Of a DNA stretch of 64,000 bases, positions 39,556 through 48,989 are shown one piece after another; position 1 is the stretch's first letter; every line of letters begins with the position of its first letter. Below the pieces are notes generated by a model. It was not told where the DNA came from. It was given only the letters and a program-made list of their open reading frames with translations, and did not search any database. The stretch is taken from contig NZ_CP150900.1 in assembly GCF_038050405.1 (NCBI RefSeq), forward strand, positions 806,001-870,000, given 5' to 3'. The position numbers and the translations under genes are program-made. The stretch comes from Paraburkholderia sp. IMGN_8. Lineage in GTDB: Bacteria; Pseudomonadota; Gammaproteobacteria; Burkholderiales; Burkholderiaceae.

Positions 39556-39754
39556 ATGCTGATCCTCGTGGTTCGGGTTTGCGGCGGCGGGCGGTGCCCG
39601 AGCTTCCCGGCGGCGCGCGCGACGGACCCAAGCCGCCGCCCGCTATGTGGCTTACAATATGCACTTTGCGCACGGGCACCCCGACGGTTTGCCACACGCG
39701 TCGACTGCAACTGCGGCGCACGCGTGCCGCGCGCTTCGACTGAGCGAGCACTGC

Positions 39755-40210
39755 ATGAGCATCATCGACATTTCCGAAGTGAAACCCGGTTCACATGTGA
39801 CGCTTCACTACCGGCTTTCCCTTGCCGATGGCGCCGAAGTCATCAATACGTTTACCGATAAGCCCGCTACGCTTCTGCTTGGGGCCGGCCAACTCGCGCC
39901 GCCGCTGGAAGATATTCTGCTGGGATTGAAGGTCGGCCACCATTCGACCTTTCAGCTAACGCCAGGTCAGGCGTTCGGCCCGCGCAATCCGGAGTTGATC
40001 CAGCGCGTTTCGCTGGCTACGCTGCGTGAAAACAGCATGATCGGCGAGGACTTTTCACCGGGCGATCTGGTCGAATTCAACGCGCCGGGTGGCGGCCGCT
40101 ATGCCGGCGTCTTGAAGGAAGTCGGCGAAACGTCGGCTCTGTTCGATTTCAATCACCCGCTTGCCGGCCAGGCGCTGGCGTTTGAAGTGAAAATCATCGG
40201 GATTCTGTAA
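39755..40210 (+). CDS. fkpB: FKBP-type peptidyl-prolyl isomerase, SlpA/FkpB-like
   Basis: 151 residues. The FKBP fold is split by an insert-in-flap: [12 protein letters not shown], then [23 protein letters not shown], and [12 protein letters not shown]. This is the SlyD/SlpA branch without a His-rich tail. It lies 2 bp before ispH, the same order as fkpB-ispH in E. coli. ATG 39755 is chosen; upstream in-frame sequence is not FKBP-like. A TACAAT at 39653-39658 could be its -10. Confidence 0.93.
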   Translation: MSIIDISEVKPGSHVTLHYRLSLADGAEVINTFTDKPATLLLGAGQLAPPLEDILLGLKVGHHSTFQLTPGQAFGPRNPELIQRVSLATLRENSMIGEDFSPGDLVEFNAPGGGRYAGVLKEVGETSALFDFNHPLAGQALAFEVKIIGIL

Positions 40211-40212
40211 AC

Positions 40213-41172
40213 ATGAGCATCACGGATACGACTCTTGCCGAAACCGAGATCCTGCTGGCGCAGCCGCGCGGGTTCTGTGCCGGTGTCGATCGAGCTATCG
40301 AGATTGTCGAGCGTGCAATCAAGTTGCACGGCTCGCCGATCTACGTGCGCCACGAAATCGTCCATAACGCCTATGTCGTCGAAGATCTGCGCAAGAAGGG
40401 CGCAATCTTCATCGAACAGCTTGAAGAAGTGCCAGCCGGCAATACGGTCATTTTCAGCGCGCATGGCGTGTCGAAGGCAGTGCGCGCCGAGGCGGAGTCG
40501 CGCGGCCTGCGGGTGTACGACGCCACCTGTCCGCTCGTCACCAAAGTGCATATCGAAGTCGCGAAGATGCGCCAGGACGGGTTTGACATCGTCATGATCG
40601 GCCACAAGGGGCACCCTGAAGTGGAGGGCACGATGGGGCAGGCCGGCGAGGGCATGCATCTGGTCGAAGACATCGCGGACGTGCAGGCACTGACGCTGGC
40701 CGATCCCGAGCGGATTGCGTTCGTTACGCAAACCACCTTGTCGGTCGACGATGCGGCCGAGATCATCGGTGCCTTGAAGGCGAAATACCCGGCGATCCGC
40801 GAGCCGAAGAAGCAGGACATCTGCTACGCCACGCAGAACCGCCAGGACGCGGTGAAGTTCATGGCGCCGCAGTGCGACGTCGTGATCGTGGTCGGCAGCC
40901 CGAATAGTTCGAACTCGAACCGGTTGCGCGAGTTGGCCGAAAAGCTCGGCGTGCCCTCCTATATGGTGGACTCGCCGGATCAGATCGATCCGGTCTGGGT
41001 CGAGGGCAAACGCCGGATCGGCGTGACGGCGGGTGCCTCGGCACCCGAGGCGCTGGCGCAGGCGGTAATCGGCCGGTTGCGCGAGCTCGGCGTGCGTAAC
41101 GTGCGCGCGCTCGACGGCATTGAGGAAAACATCGCGTTTCCGCTGCCGCGCGGGCTAGGTCTGCCTGCCTGA
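40213..41172 (+). CDS. ispH: 4-hydroxy-3-methylbut-2-enyl diphosphate reductase
   Basis: 319 residues, last step of the MEP isoprenoid pathway, making IPP and DMAPP with an Fe-S cluster. The cluster cysteines lie in R-G-F-C-A-G-V (Cys22), [11 protein letters not shown] and I-C-Y-A-T-Q-N-R-Q. The catalytic Glu/Thr region G-H-P-E-V-E-G-T is present. It follows fkpB by 2 bp and ends at a strong terminator. Confidence 0.97.
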   Translation: MSITDTTLAETEILLAQPRGFCAGVDRAIEIVERAIKLHGSPIYVRHEIVHNAYVVEDLRKKGAIFIEQLEEVPAGNTVIFSAHGVSKAVRAEAESRGLRVYDATCPLVTKVHIEVAKMRQDGFDIVMIGHKGHPEVEGTMGQAGEGMHLVEDIADVQALTLADPERIAFVTQTTLSVDDAAEIIGALKAKYPAIREPKKQDICYATQNRQDAVKFMAPQCDVVIVVGSPNSSNSNRLRELAEKLGVPSYMVDSPDQIDPVWVEGKRRIGVTAGASAPEALAQAVIGRLRELGVRNVRALDGIEENIAFPLPRGLGLPA

Positions 41173-41196
41173 CAGTCTGCCAACACTTCTGAAAGA

Positions 41197-41224
41197 AAAG
41201 CGCGCCCAAGGGCGCGCTTTTTTT
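41197..41224 (+). terminator. ispH terminator
   Basis: AAAGCGCGCCC pairs with GGGCGCGCTTT, closing on a tight loop, followed by TTTTT. Confidence 0.92.
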
Positions 41225-41393
41225 ACGTCCGCGAGATGGCCGCTCCATCAACAATAAAGTGTCAGATCATGGAAAAGTGGCGATTTCGGTGCCGCCGCGC
41301 GCAAATTATTTTGAATTGCGATTGCGTTTTTATTGAGTCCGACTTCGATGTGTCCCCGTTTATAAGTCATCAAAGCGGTTGCATCGATTTTTG

Positions 41394-41412
41394 GCGCACT
41401 AAAATAGTGCGC
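41394..41412. promoter_or_regulatory. NtrC-like palindrome upstream of livJ
   Basis: GCGCACT, AAAAT, AGTGCGC: a perfect 7-bp inverted repeat around 5 bp. The core GCACT-N5-AGTGC fits the enteric NtrC consensus GCACY-N5-RGTGC. It lies about 210 bp before the candidate sigma-70 promoter of livJ. No convincing sigma-54 promoter was found between it and livJ. Confidence 0.5.
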
Positions 41413-41621
41413 ACGCCTTGATATCAATGGAAACGTAATACTTAACGCGAACCACCATGAAATCAGGCGTCGCGCCGGATCGCTGCAACACTTGATGCCA
41501 TTGGGCGCAAGGGTGGTGCAACTGATGCACGAAAAATAGTCGCAACCGGGTTGCGCCTTTTGGCGGATTTCGCTCTCAAAATAAGGTTGCAATGCAGGAA
41601 AACCCCACCGTTTCAACAATA

Positions 41622-41649
41622 TTGCGCGTCGCATAATTGGAGTTACAAT
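41622..41649 (+). promoter_or_regulatory. Candidate livJ promoter
   Basis: TTGCGC, 16-bp spacer, TACAAT; transcription would start near 41656, about 60 nt before livJ. Confidence 0.5.
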
Positions 41650-41714
41650 GCGCGCGTTCTCAAGGCCTCCGGGCCCCGAACAGCGGATTTTGCAAGGCGC
41701 AGGAGACCTACTTA

Positions 41715-42914
41715 ATGCGAGTCAAATTTGCTTACACCGTGTCCATCGCGGTCGCGGTTGCGATGTTGACCGCGTGCGGCAAGAAACAGGATAGCGGGGC
41801 GGGAGCGGGTGCATCGGCGGCTATGGCTGCGGCAGCACCGGCGAGCGAAGCGACTGTCGTGAAGATCGGTCATGCGGCCCCATTAACGGGCGGCATTGCG
41901 CATCTTGGCAAGGACAATGAAAACGGCGCGCGTCTGGCGGTCGAGGAAATCAATACGCAGGGCCTGACCATCGACGGTCACAAGATCCAGCTGCAGCTCG
42001 ATGCGCAAGACGATGCCGCGGATCCGAAAACGGGTACGGCGGTCGCCGAAAAGTTCGTCGACGATCATGTCGTCGCTGTGGTCGGGCACCTGAATTCGGG
42101 CGTGTCGATTCCGGCGTCGAAGATCTATAGCGATGCCGGCATTGTGCAGATCTCGCCTTCGTCGACGAATCCGGGGTACACGCAGCAAGGTTTCAAGACA
42201 ACTTATCGGGTGGTCGTGACCGATGCCCAGCAGGGCCCGGCGCTTGCCAACTACGCGACGAAAGTGCTTGGCGCGAAACGCATCGCGATCGTGGACGACT
42301 CGACCGTCTACGGCAAGGGACTGGCCGACGAGTTCGCGAAGACAGTACAGGCGAGCGGGGCGAAGATCGTCGCTCGCGAAGCCACGAATGACAGGGCTAC
42401 GGAGTTCCAGGCGGTCCTTAAGAAGATCAAGAGTGTTCAGCCGGACGTGATCATGTTCGGCGGCATGGACGCAACGGGCGGGCCGTTTACGAAGCAGGCG
42501 GCGGCGCTCGGTATCAGGGCAAAAATCCTTGGCGGCGACGGCGTGTGTACCGACAAGGTAGGGGAGCTGGCGGGAACCGCCGTGCAGAACCTGGTCTGTT
42601 CGGAGGCAGGACTTGCGCTTTCGAAGATGAACAAGGGAGCGGACTTCGAAAAGAAGTACGTGGCCCGCTTCCACACGCCGGTGCAGATTTACGCGCCGTT
42701 CACGTATGACGCTGTGTACGTGATTGTCGATGCAATGAAGCGCGCTAATTCGATCGAGGCGCCCAAGGTGCTGGCTGCGATGCCGTCCACCGATTACAAC
42801 GGGGTAATCGGCCACATCGCGTTCGACGACAAGGGTGATTTGAAAGAGGGCGCCATTACGCTTTACGACTTCAAGGACGGCAAGAAAGCGGTTCTCGACG
42901 TCGTGAAGATGTGA
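41715..42914 (+). CDS. livJ: Branched-chain amino-acid ABC binding protein
   Basis: 399 residues. A lipoprotein signal with lipobox L-T-A-C (18-21) comes first, although such proteins are often free periplasmic. After an Ala/Gly-rich linker the family-1 periplasmic-binding fold begins at K-I-G-H-A-A-P-L-T-G-G, with G-H-L-N-S-G-V-S-I-P-A-S and Y-G-K-G-L-A-D-E-F. It captures Leu/Ile/Val or related amino acids. ATG 41715 follows AGGAG by 9 bp. It heads the livJ-H-M-G-F operon, with a terminator-like hairpin directly after it that probably sets a higher level for the binding protein. Confidence 0.93.
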   Translation: MRVKFAYTVSIAVAVAMLTACGKKQDSGAGAGASAAMAAAAPASEATVVKIGHAAPLTGGIAHLGKDNENGARLAVEEINTQGLTIDGHKIQLQLDAQDDAADPKTGTAVAEKFVDDHVVAVVGHLNSGVSIPASKIYSDAGIVQISPSSTNPGYTQQGFKTTYRVVVTDAQQGPALANYATKVLGAKRIAIVDDSTVYGKGLADEFAKTVQASGAKIVAREATNDRATEFQAVLKKIKSVQPDVIMFGGMDATGGPFTKQAAALGIRAKILGGDGVCTDKVGELAGTAVQNLVCSEAGLALSKMNKGADFEKKYVARFHTPVQIYAPFTYDAVYVIVDAMKRANSIEAPKVLAAMPSTDYNGVIGHIAFDDKGDLKEGAITLYDFKDGKKAVLDVVKM

Positions 42915-42933
42915 TGACGGGACGTTCAGCCTG

Positions 42934-42967
42934 ACGGCACCGAAACCACCCAACGGTGCCGTTTTTG
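42934..42967 (+). terminator. Attenuating hairpin between livJ and livH
   Basis: ACGGCACCG pairs with CGGTGCCGT and TTTT follows. Placed between the binding protein and the permeases, it should lower downstream expression rather than end the operon. Confidence 0.85.
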
Positions 42968-43143
42968 CATCCGCTATCGGCAAGTCCGCGACTGCATCCC
43001 AGTCGTAAGACGAACCGGGCAGCGGATAACCCTTACCGGTCTTTTACATCAGTACCCGCAGTGCTGTTGAGATTCTGTAACGCATCACCGCCCACCGGCT
43101 GATGAAGAGCGTGAATCCAGTCGCACGGGCTAAGGAGCATTAA

Positions 43144-44094
43144 ATGGATATCTTCATCCAGCAGGTCCTCAACGGGCTGGTGCTTGGCAGCGTTTACGCC
43201 ATCATCGCACTGGGCTATACGATGGTTTACGGCATCCTGGGCATCATCAACTTCGCGCACGGCGATGTGTTGATGGTGGGCGCGATGGTTGCGCTTTCAG
43301 CCATAGGCGTGCTGCAGAACCACTTCCCCGGCCTCGGCAATGTGCCGACGCTCGTCATCGCGTTGATCATCGCGGCAGTGGTTTGCTCGCTGGTCGGCTA
43401 CACGATCGAGCGCGTGGCCTACCGGCCGTTGCGTAAAGCACCGCGTCTCGCCCCGCTGATCACCGCGATCGGCGTGTCGATCCTGCTGCAAACCCTCGCG
43501 ATGATGATCTGGTCGCGCAATCCGCTGCCGTTCCCGCAGCTGTTGCCCACCGACCCGATCAACGTGATCAAGGCCACCGACACGACGCCAGGCGCCGTGA
43601 TCTCGATGACCGAAATCGTGATCATGGTCGTGGCGTTCCTCGTGATGGGCGGTCTGCTGTTGCTGGTTCACAAGACCAAGCTGGGCCGCGCGATGCGTGC
43701 GATCGCTGAGAACCCGGGTGTCGCAAGCCTGATGGGCGTGAACCCGAATTTCGTGATTTCGGCGACCTTCATGATCGGCTCGGCGCTTGCCGCTCTGGCC
43801 GGCGTGATGATCGCGTCCGAATACGGCAACGCACACTTCTATATGGGCTTCATCCCGGGTCTGAAGGCCTTTACCGCGGCGGTGCTCGGCGGGATCGGCA
43901 ATCTCGGCGGGGCGATGGTGGGCGGCGTGCTGCTCGGCCTGATCGAACAGTTGGGCGCCGGCTACATCGGCAACCTGACGGGCGGTGTGTTCGGCAGTAA
44001 CTACCAGGACGTGTTCGCATTCATCGTGCTGATCGTCGTGCTGGTGTTCCGTCCGTCGGGCCTGTTGGGCGAACGTGTTGCGGATCGAGCATAA
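43144..44094 (+). CDS. livH: Branched-chain amino-acid permease LivH
   Basis: 316 residues. L-N-G-L-V-L-G-S-V-Y-A-I-I-A-L-G-Y-T-M-V-Y-G is the standard LivH opening. The EAA-like loop region reads G-R-A-M-R-A-I-A-E-N-P-G-V-A-S-L-M-G-V, then L-G-G-I-G-N-L-G-G-A. About eight membrane helices. An AAGGAG lies 8 bp before the ATG. It forms the channel with LivM. Confidence 0.95.
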   Translation: MDIFIQQVLNGLVLGSVYAIIALGYTMVYGILGIINFAHGDVLMVGAMVALSAIGVLQNHFPGLGNVPTLVIALIIAAVVCSLVGYTIERVAYRPLRKAPRLAPLITAIGVSILLQTLAMMIWSRNPLPFPQLLPTDPINVIKATDTTPGAVISMTEIVIMVVAFLVMGGLLLLVHKTKLGRAMRAIAENPGVASLMGVNPNFVISATFMIGSALAALAGVMIASEYGNAHFYMGFIPGLKAFTAAVLGGIGNLGGAMVGGVLLGLIEQLGAGYIGNLTGGVFGSNYQDVFAFIVLIVVLVFRPSGLLGERVADRA

Positions 44095-44107
44095 GGAGTA
44101 GACAGAC

Positions 44108-45277
44108 ATGACCTCAATTCAACCGATCGAGCCGTCCACGACGCTCATCCCTGAAAAGAACCTGACGAAGACGCTGACCGTCGGCATCATCACCGCGATC
44201 TTCGTGATCGCCGCGCCGATGATCATCGGTGCCGCCGGCGGTAACTACTGGGTCCGCGTGCTCGACTTCGCGATGCTGTATGTGATGCTCGCGCTCGGCC
44301 TCAATGTGGTGGTCGGCTTCGCCGGCCTGCTGGACTTGGGCTACATCGCGTTCTACGCCATCGGCGCGTACACCGCGGCGCTGCTGAGCTCGCCCCACCT
44401 GACCTCGCAGTTCGAGTGGATCGCGCACCTGTTCCCGGGCGGCCTGCATACGCCGATCTGGATCATCGTGCCGATTGCGATGGGGCTCGCCGCGACCTTC
44501 GGCGTCCTGCTCGGCGCGCCGACCTTGCGTCTGCGTGGCGACTACCTCGCGATCGTGACACTGGGCTTCGGGGAGATTGTGCGGATCTTCATTAACAACC
44601 TCGACCGTCCGGTCAACATCACAAACGGGCCGAAGGGGATCACCGGTATCGCTCCGGTGTCGGCAGGCGGCTTCAGCCTCGCGCAGACACACACGTTCCT
44701 CGGGTTCTCGTTCCCGTCGGTGTACATGTATTACTACCTGTTCGTGCTGTGCGCGCTGTTCGTGATCTGGACCTGTACGCGTTTGCAGCACTCGCGTATC
44801 GGCCGTGCATGGGCCGCGATCCGCGAAGACGAAATCGCCGCCAAGGCGATGGGCATCAACACCCGTAACGTGAAGCTGCTGGCCTTTGCAATGGGCGCGT
44901 CGTTCGGCGGCCTGTCGGGCGCGATGTTCGGTTCGTTCCAGGGCTTCGTGTCGCCGGAGTCGTTCACGTTCTGGGAATCGGTCGTCGTGCTGGCGTGCGT
45001 GGTGCTCGGCGGTATGGGCCACATCCCTGGCGTGATTCTCGGCGCGGTGCTGCTCGCCGTGTTCCCGGAATTCCTGCGCTCGACGATGGGTCCGTTGCAG
45101 AACATGGTCTTCGGCCATGAAATCGTCGATACCGAAGTGATCCGTCAGTTGCTGTACGGCCTTGCGATGGTCGTGATCATGCTGTACCGCTCGGAAGGCC
45201 TGTGGCCGTCGCCGAAGCACGAAGACAAGATTGCGAAACTGGCGAAGCGCGCTGGCAAGAAGCCGGTGCGCGCCTGA
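44108..45277 (+). CDS. livM: Branched-chain amino-acid permease LivM
   Basis: 389 residues. L-A-L-G-L-N-V-V-V-G-F-A-G-L-L-D-L-G-Y-I-A-F-Y-A is the LivM hallmark; R-I-G-R-A-W-A-A-I-R-E-D-E-I-A-A-K-A-M-G is the ATPase-contact loop. It lies 13 bp after livH. A charged C-terminal tail follows the last helix. Confidence 0.95.
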   Translation: MTSIQPIEPSTTLIPEKNLTKTLTVGIITAIFVIAAPMIIGAAGGNYWVRVLDFAMLYVMLALGLNVVVGFAGLLDLGYIAFYAIGAYTAALLSSPHLTSQFEWIAHLFPGGLHTPIWIIVPIAMGLAATFGVLLGAPTLRLRGDYLAIVTLGFGEIVRIFINNLDRPVNITNGPKGITGIAPVSAGGFSLAQTHTFLGFSFPSVYMYYYLFVLCALFVIWTCTRLQHSRIGRAWAAIREDEIAAKAMGINTRNVKLLAFAMGASFGGLSGAMFGSFQGFVSPESFTFWESVVVLACVVLGGMGHIPGVILGAVLLAVFPEFLRSTMGPLQNMVFGHEIVDTEVIRQLLYGLAMVVIMLYRSEGLWPSPKHEDKIAKLAKRAGKKPVRA

Positions 45278-45285
45278 GGCCATGG

Positions 45286-45319
45286 GACCCGAGTAAGCGC
45301 TAAAGCGCTAACTCGGGTC
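45286..45319 (+). repeat. Strong hairpin between livM and livG
   Basis: GACCCGAGT (45286-45294) pairs with ACTCGGGTC (45311-45319). Inside, AGCGCT is present twice (45296-45301 and 45304-45309) and can continue the stem after one A-A mismatch. There is no T-run. The livG ribosome site (CAGGAG) follows 3 bp later. Confidence 0.85.
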
Positions 45320-45335
45320 GACAGGAGAAAATCAT

Positions 45336-46135
45336 ATGAGCGATAACGTAAGCAACAACGTGGGCAGCGATCAGATTCGCCTGTCGGTGAAGGGCGTCAA
45401 CAAGCGCTTCGGCGGCTTGCAGGCGCTGTCCGACGTCGGGCTTGAGATCAAGTCGGGCCAGATTTACGGCCTGATCGGCCCGAACGGCGCCGGCAAGACA
45501 ACTTTCTTCAACGTGATCACGGGTCTGTACACGCCGGATTCGGGCGAGTTCAAGCTCGACGGTTCGGCATACACGCCGACCGCCGTCTATCAGGTGGCCA
45601 AGGCGGGCATTGCCCGTACGTTCCAGAACATCCGTCTGTTCGGCGGCATGACCGCGCTGGAAAACGTGATGGTCGGGCGCCACGTGCGTACCAAGCACGG
45701 TCTGCTGGGCGCGGTGTTCCAGACGCCGTCCGAGCGCAAGGAAGAGCGCGAGATCAAGGAGCGCGCGGTCGAACTGCTGGAGTACGTCGGCATTGCGCAG
45801 TACGCGGACTACACGTCGCGCAACCTGTCGTATGGCCACCAGCGTCGTCTGGAAATCGCCCGTGCCTTGGCGACCGATCCGAAGCTGCTCGCGCTGGATG
45901 AGCCGGCAGCCGGCATGAACGCGACCGAGAAGGTCGAACTGACCAAGCTGCTCGACAAGATCCGCAGCGACGGCCGTACGATCCTGCTGATCGAACACGA
46001 CGTGAAACTGGTGATGGGCCTGTGCAATCAGATGACAGTGCTCGATTACGGCAAGGTGATTGCCCAGGGTCTGCCGCAAGACGTGCAGAAGGACCCGAAG
46101 GTGATTGAGGCTTATCTGGGTGCGGGGGTCCACTG

Positions 46136-46136
<1 letters not shown>
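45336..46136 (+). CDS. livG: Branched-chain amino-acid ABC ATPase LivG
   Basis: 266 residues. Walker A G-P-N-G-A-G-K-T-T, the signature N-L-S-Y-G-H-Q-R-R-L-E-I-A-R-A-L (the LivG form with YG for GG), Walker B L-L-A-L-D-E-P-A-A-G-M-N, and I-E-H-D as the switch His. C-terminal BCA-type tail. Its last base overlaps livF (TGATG). Confidence 0.96.
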
Positions 46137-46852
<716 letters not shown>

Positions 46853-46890
46853 GTCGGTGGGTAAGCCGGTTTGAGTTTGCCATGCCTATG

Positions 46891-46927
46891 AAAAAGGCCG
46901 CATGCGAATCGCGCATGCGGCCTTTTT
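46891..46927. terminator. Terminator between livF and the GNAT gene
   Basis: A perfect 16-bp stem AAAAAGGCCGCATGCG with CGCATGCGGCCTTTTT, loop AATCG. Symmetric, so it serves both converging genes. Confidence 0.96.
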
Positions 46928-46949
46928 CTCTTCTGGGCGCGCCGGGAGC

Positions 46950-47414
46950 TTAAGCTGCCGATGCAGCCGCTTCACCCAGACGCTTGCCGAGACTGATCAC
47001 CTCATCGGTGCGATAACCGAGCGCCTCGTAAAACGCGCGTACATCGGCCTTCGCGGACAACACCTGCAAATTCAGCTTCGGGCACCCGCGTTCGGTCAGC
47101 GTTTTTTCGACGTGCGCGACGAGACACGTGCCGATGCCATGCCGACGCAGCGAAGCATCCACGGCAAGCGAATACAACCATCCTCGATGCCCGTCGTAAC
47201 CGCCCATCACCGTGCCGACGATTCGTTCGTCGAGCACGGCGACAAAGAACAGTTCCGGTTGCGTCGCCAGCTTGTTGGCGATCGACAGATGCGGATTGCG
47301 CTGCGGTTTCGTCATGTCCCGGTATTCGGGGAATGCTTCTTGCCACAGCGCGACCACGGCACCGGTGTCGCTCGCGTCGAAGCGGCGGATCGATAGCGTT
47401 GCGGCCGTCGTCAT
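46950..47414 (-). CDS. GNAT-family N-acetyltransferase
   Basis: 154 residues. The acetyl-CoA loop is R-R-H-G-I-G-T-C-L-V (R/Q-x-x-G-x-G), preceded by Y-S-L-A-V-D-A-S-L and followed by A-F-Y-E-A-L-G-Y. It resembles YpeA-like single-domain GNATs of unknown target. It lies 17 bp after argD and is probably co-transcribed, but a link to arginine metabolism is not shown. Confidence 0.9.
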   Translation of the reverse strand: MTTAATLSIRRFDASDTGAVVALWQEAFPEYRDMTKPQRNPHLSIANKLATQPELFFVAVLDERIVGTVMGGYDGHRGWLYSLAVDASLRRHGIGTCLVAHVEKTLTERGCPKLNLQVLSAKADVRAFYEALGYRTDEVISLGKRLGEAAASAA

Positions 47415-47431
47415 ACGCGCGCTCTGGACGG

Positions 47432-48616
47432 TTACAGCGTGTCGAGAATCGAACGCAGCATCGCCATCATCTGGTCGATTTCTTCGTTCGTGACGTTCAG
47501 CGCCGGCATGAAGCGCAGCAGGTTCGGACGCGCCGCGTTCAGCAGCAGGCCGTCGGGCTGCATCACGCGCGCTTTCTCGACGATCTGATTGCCGATGTCC
47601 TTGCCGAGCAGCAGCGCACGCAGCAGGCCTTCACCGCGTTCGCCCGCGAAGCCGCGTTCTTCCGACAATTCGAGCAGCTTCGTGCGCAGATACTCGCCGC
47701 GCGCGCGCACGCCTTCGAGGAAGCCAGGCGCCGTCAGTTGCGAGATCACCGAGTAGCCGACCGCGGTCATCAGCGGATTGCCGTTGTAGGTGCCGCCCTG
47801 ATCGCCCGCTTCGAACACCGCGATTTCAGCCTTTGCCAGCAGTGCCGCAAGCGGCACACCGCCGCCGATGCCTTTGCCGAGCGTCATGATGTCCGGCTCG
47901 ATGCCCGACAGCTCATACGCGAACAAGGTGCCTGCACGGCCACAGCCGCTTTGCACTTCGTCGACGATCAGGAGCACGTTGTGCTGTTTGGTCAGCGCGC
48001 GCAGTTGCTGCATGAATTCGCGGGTGGCCGGAATCACGCCGCCTTCACCTTGAATCGGTTCGAGCATCACCGCGACGGTCTTCGCGGTGATGAGCTTTTC
48101 CACCGACGCGATGTCGTTCAGATCCGCCTTCGGGAAGCCCGGCACTTGCGGCGCGTAGATCGTGTCCCAGCCCGGCTTGCCGCTTGCCGACATCGTCGCG
48201 AGCGTGCGGCCGTGGAAGCTGTGGTCGAACGTGATGATTTCGAATGCGCCGTCCTTGAATTTCTTGCCCCACTTGCGCGCGAGCTTGATCGCGCCTTCGT
48301 TCGCTTCGGCGCCGCTGTTCGCGAAGAACACCTTGTCGAAGCAGCTGTGCTGCGTGAGCAAACCGGCGAGTTGCGCCATCGGGGCGTTGTAGAACGCGGG
48401 CGATGGATTGAGCAGCAGTTGCGCCTGCTTGTTCAGCGCTTCGATCATGCCGTCGTTGCAGTGGCCGAGACTATTGACCGCCCAGCCCTGGATGAAGTCC
48501 AGATATCGCTTGCCGTTATTGTCGTAGAGCCACGAGCCCTTGCCGTGCGTGAAAACGATTTCGGGCCGGTTCGTGATGTACATCAGCGACTCGATCGGGT
48601 ACTCATTGAAATTCAT
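47432..48616 (-). CDS. argD: Acetylornithine/ornithine-type aminotransferase
   Basis: 394 residues, PLP class III aminotransferase. G-x-A-V-N-S-L-G-H near the start, [16 protein letters not shown] for phosphate binding, [11 protein letters not shown], and the PLP lysine in T-L-G-K-G-I-G-G-G. It transaminates N-acetylglutamate semialdehyde in arginine synthesis. Succinyldiaminopimelate activity is also common in ArgD. ATG 48616 has GGAG 9 bp upstream. The leader upstream holds a terminator and a candidate Arg-rich leader peptide. Confidence 0.93.
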   Translation of the reverse strand: MNFNEYPIESLMYITNRPEIVFTHGKGSWLYDNNGKRYLDFIQGWAVNSLGHCNDGMIEALNKQAQLLLNPSPAFYNAPMAQLAGLLTQHSCFDKVFFANSGAEANEGAIKLARKWGKKFKDGAFEIITFDHSFHGRTLATMSASGKPGWDTIYAPQVPGFPKADLNDIASVEKLITAKTVAVMLEPIQGEGGVIPATREFMQQLRALTKQHNVLLIVDEVQSGCGRAGTLFAYELSGIEPDIMTLGKGIGGGVPLAALLAKAEIAVFEAGDQGGTYNGNPLMTAVGYSVISQLTAPGFLEGVRARGEYLRTKLLELSEERGFAGERGEGLLRALLLGKDIGNQIVEKARVMQPDGLLLNAARPNLLRFMPALNVTNEEIDQMMAMLRSILDTL

Positions 48617-48703
48617 GACGGCAGGCTCCAGGCGACGGGGTGAAGGGTGAATGAAGGTTTGGCCAAATGTGAAACGGGGGCCAGGGGAAACGAAAAAGCA
48701 AAC

Positions 48704-48730
48704 AAAAAAGCCACGGCATGCCGTGGCTTT
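48704..48730 (-). terminator. Intrinsic terminator inside the argD leader
   Basis: AAAGCCACGGC pairs with GCCGTGGCTTT around two bases, and on the minus strand TTTTTTGTTTGC follows. It is about 90 nt upstream of the argD ATG on the same strand. It may be the end of the upstream oxidoreductase transcript, 260 bp away, or an attenuator of argD. Confidence 0.88.
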
Positions 48731-48791
48731 CATGATTCGAACAGCTTGCGCCTTTGTGCGGCGCGAATCCGTGACGAAGCCAGCGGCGTCC

Positions 48792-48842
48792 CTAGGGGAG
48801 CGGCGAGCGGCGACGTCGGAGTTCGGACTGGATGCGGTTCAT
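48792..48842 (-). CDS. Putative arginine-rich leader peptide before argD
   Basis: ATG 48842 to TAG 48792 encodes [16 protein letters not shown], 16 residues with five Arg, four of them in a row (CGA CGT CGC CGC). It lies between a plausible promoter and an intrinsic terminator, all in the argD direction. No ribosome site is seen; the ATG is at the predicted transcript start. Runs of Arg also arise by chance in GC-rich DNA, so this is a hypothesis. Confidence 0.3.
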   Translation of the reverse strand: MNRIQSELRRRRSPLP

Positions 48843-48849
48843 GCGCGAA

Positions 48850-48879
48850 AGAATACGACAACGCGTGCGATGGTGTAAA
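48850..48879 (-). promoter_or_regulatory. Candidate argD leader promoter
   Basis: On the minus strand, TTTACA (48879-48874), 18-bp spacer, TATTCT (48855-48850). Transcription would begin near 48843. A 9-bp hairpin, AAGGCGGAT/ATCCGCCTT at 48905-48930, lies just upstream and may close the preceding transcript. Confidence 0.5.
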
Positions 48880-48989
48880 CCATGAATTTGCATGGATGCG
48901 TATCAAGGCGGATTTCTTCGCATCCGCCTTATCGCTGACATGTTGCTCACGAATGGCCCGACCGTCGTACGATCAGGCCGCGTACCCCC

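Larger units (their letters stand above)
41173..41714. other. 542-bp regulatory region before the liv operon
   Basis: No gene is supported here. It holds the ispH terminator (41197-41224), an NtrC-like palindrome (41394-41412) and the livJ promoter (41622-41649). Its middle is AT-richer than the genes around it. Confidence 0.6.

Noticed and set aside
41278..41293. Sigma-54 promoter (TGGC...TGC) upstream of livJ
   Set aside because: It matches only GG and GC at the right distance, lies upstream of the NtrC-like site rather than downstream, and is 420 bp from the gene.
48732..48870. Stand-alone small RNA gene
   Set aside because: Promoter and terminator spacing would fit an sRNA of about 140 nt, but it lies directly upstream of argD on the same strand, so a leader is the simpler reading. 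Not excluded.
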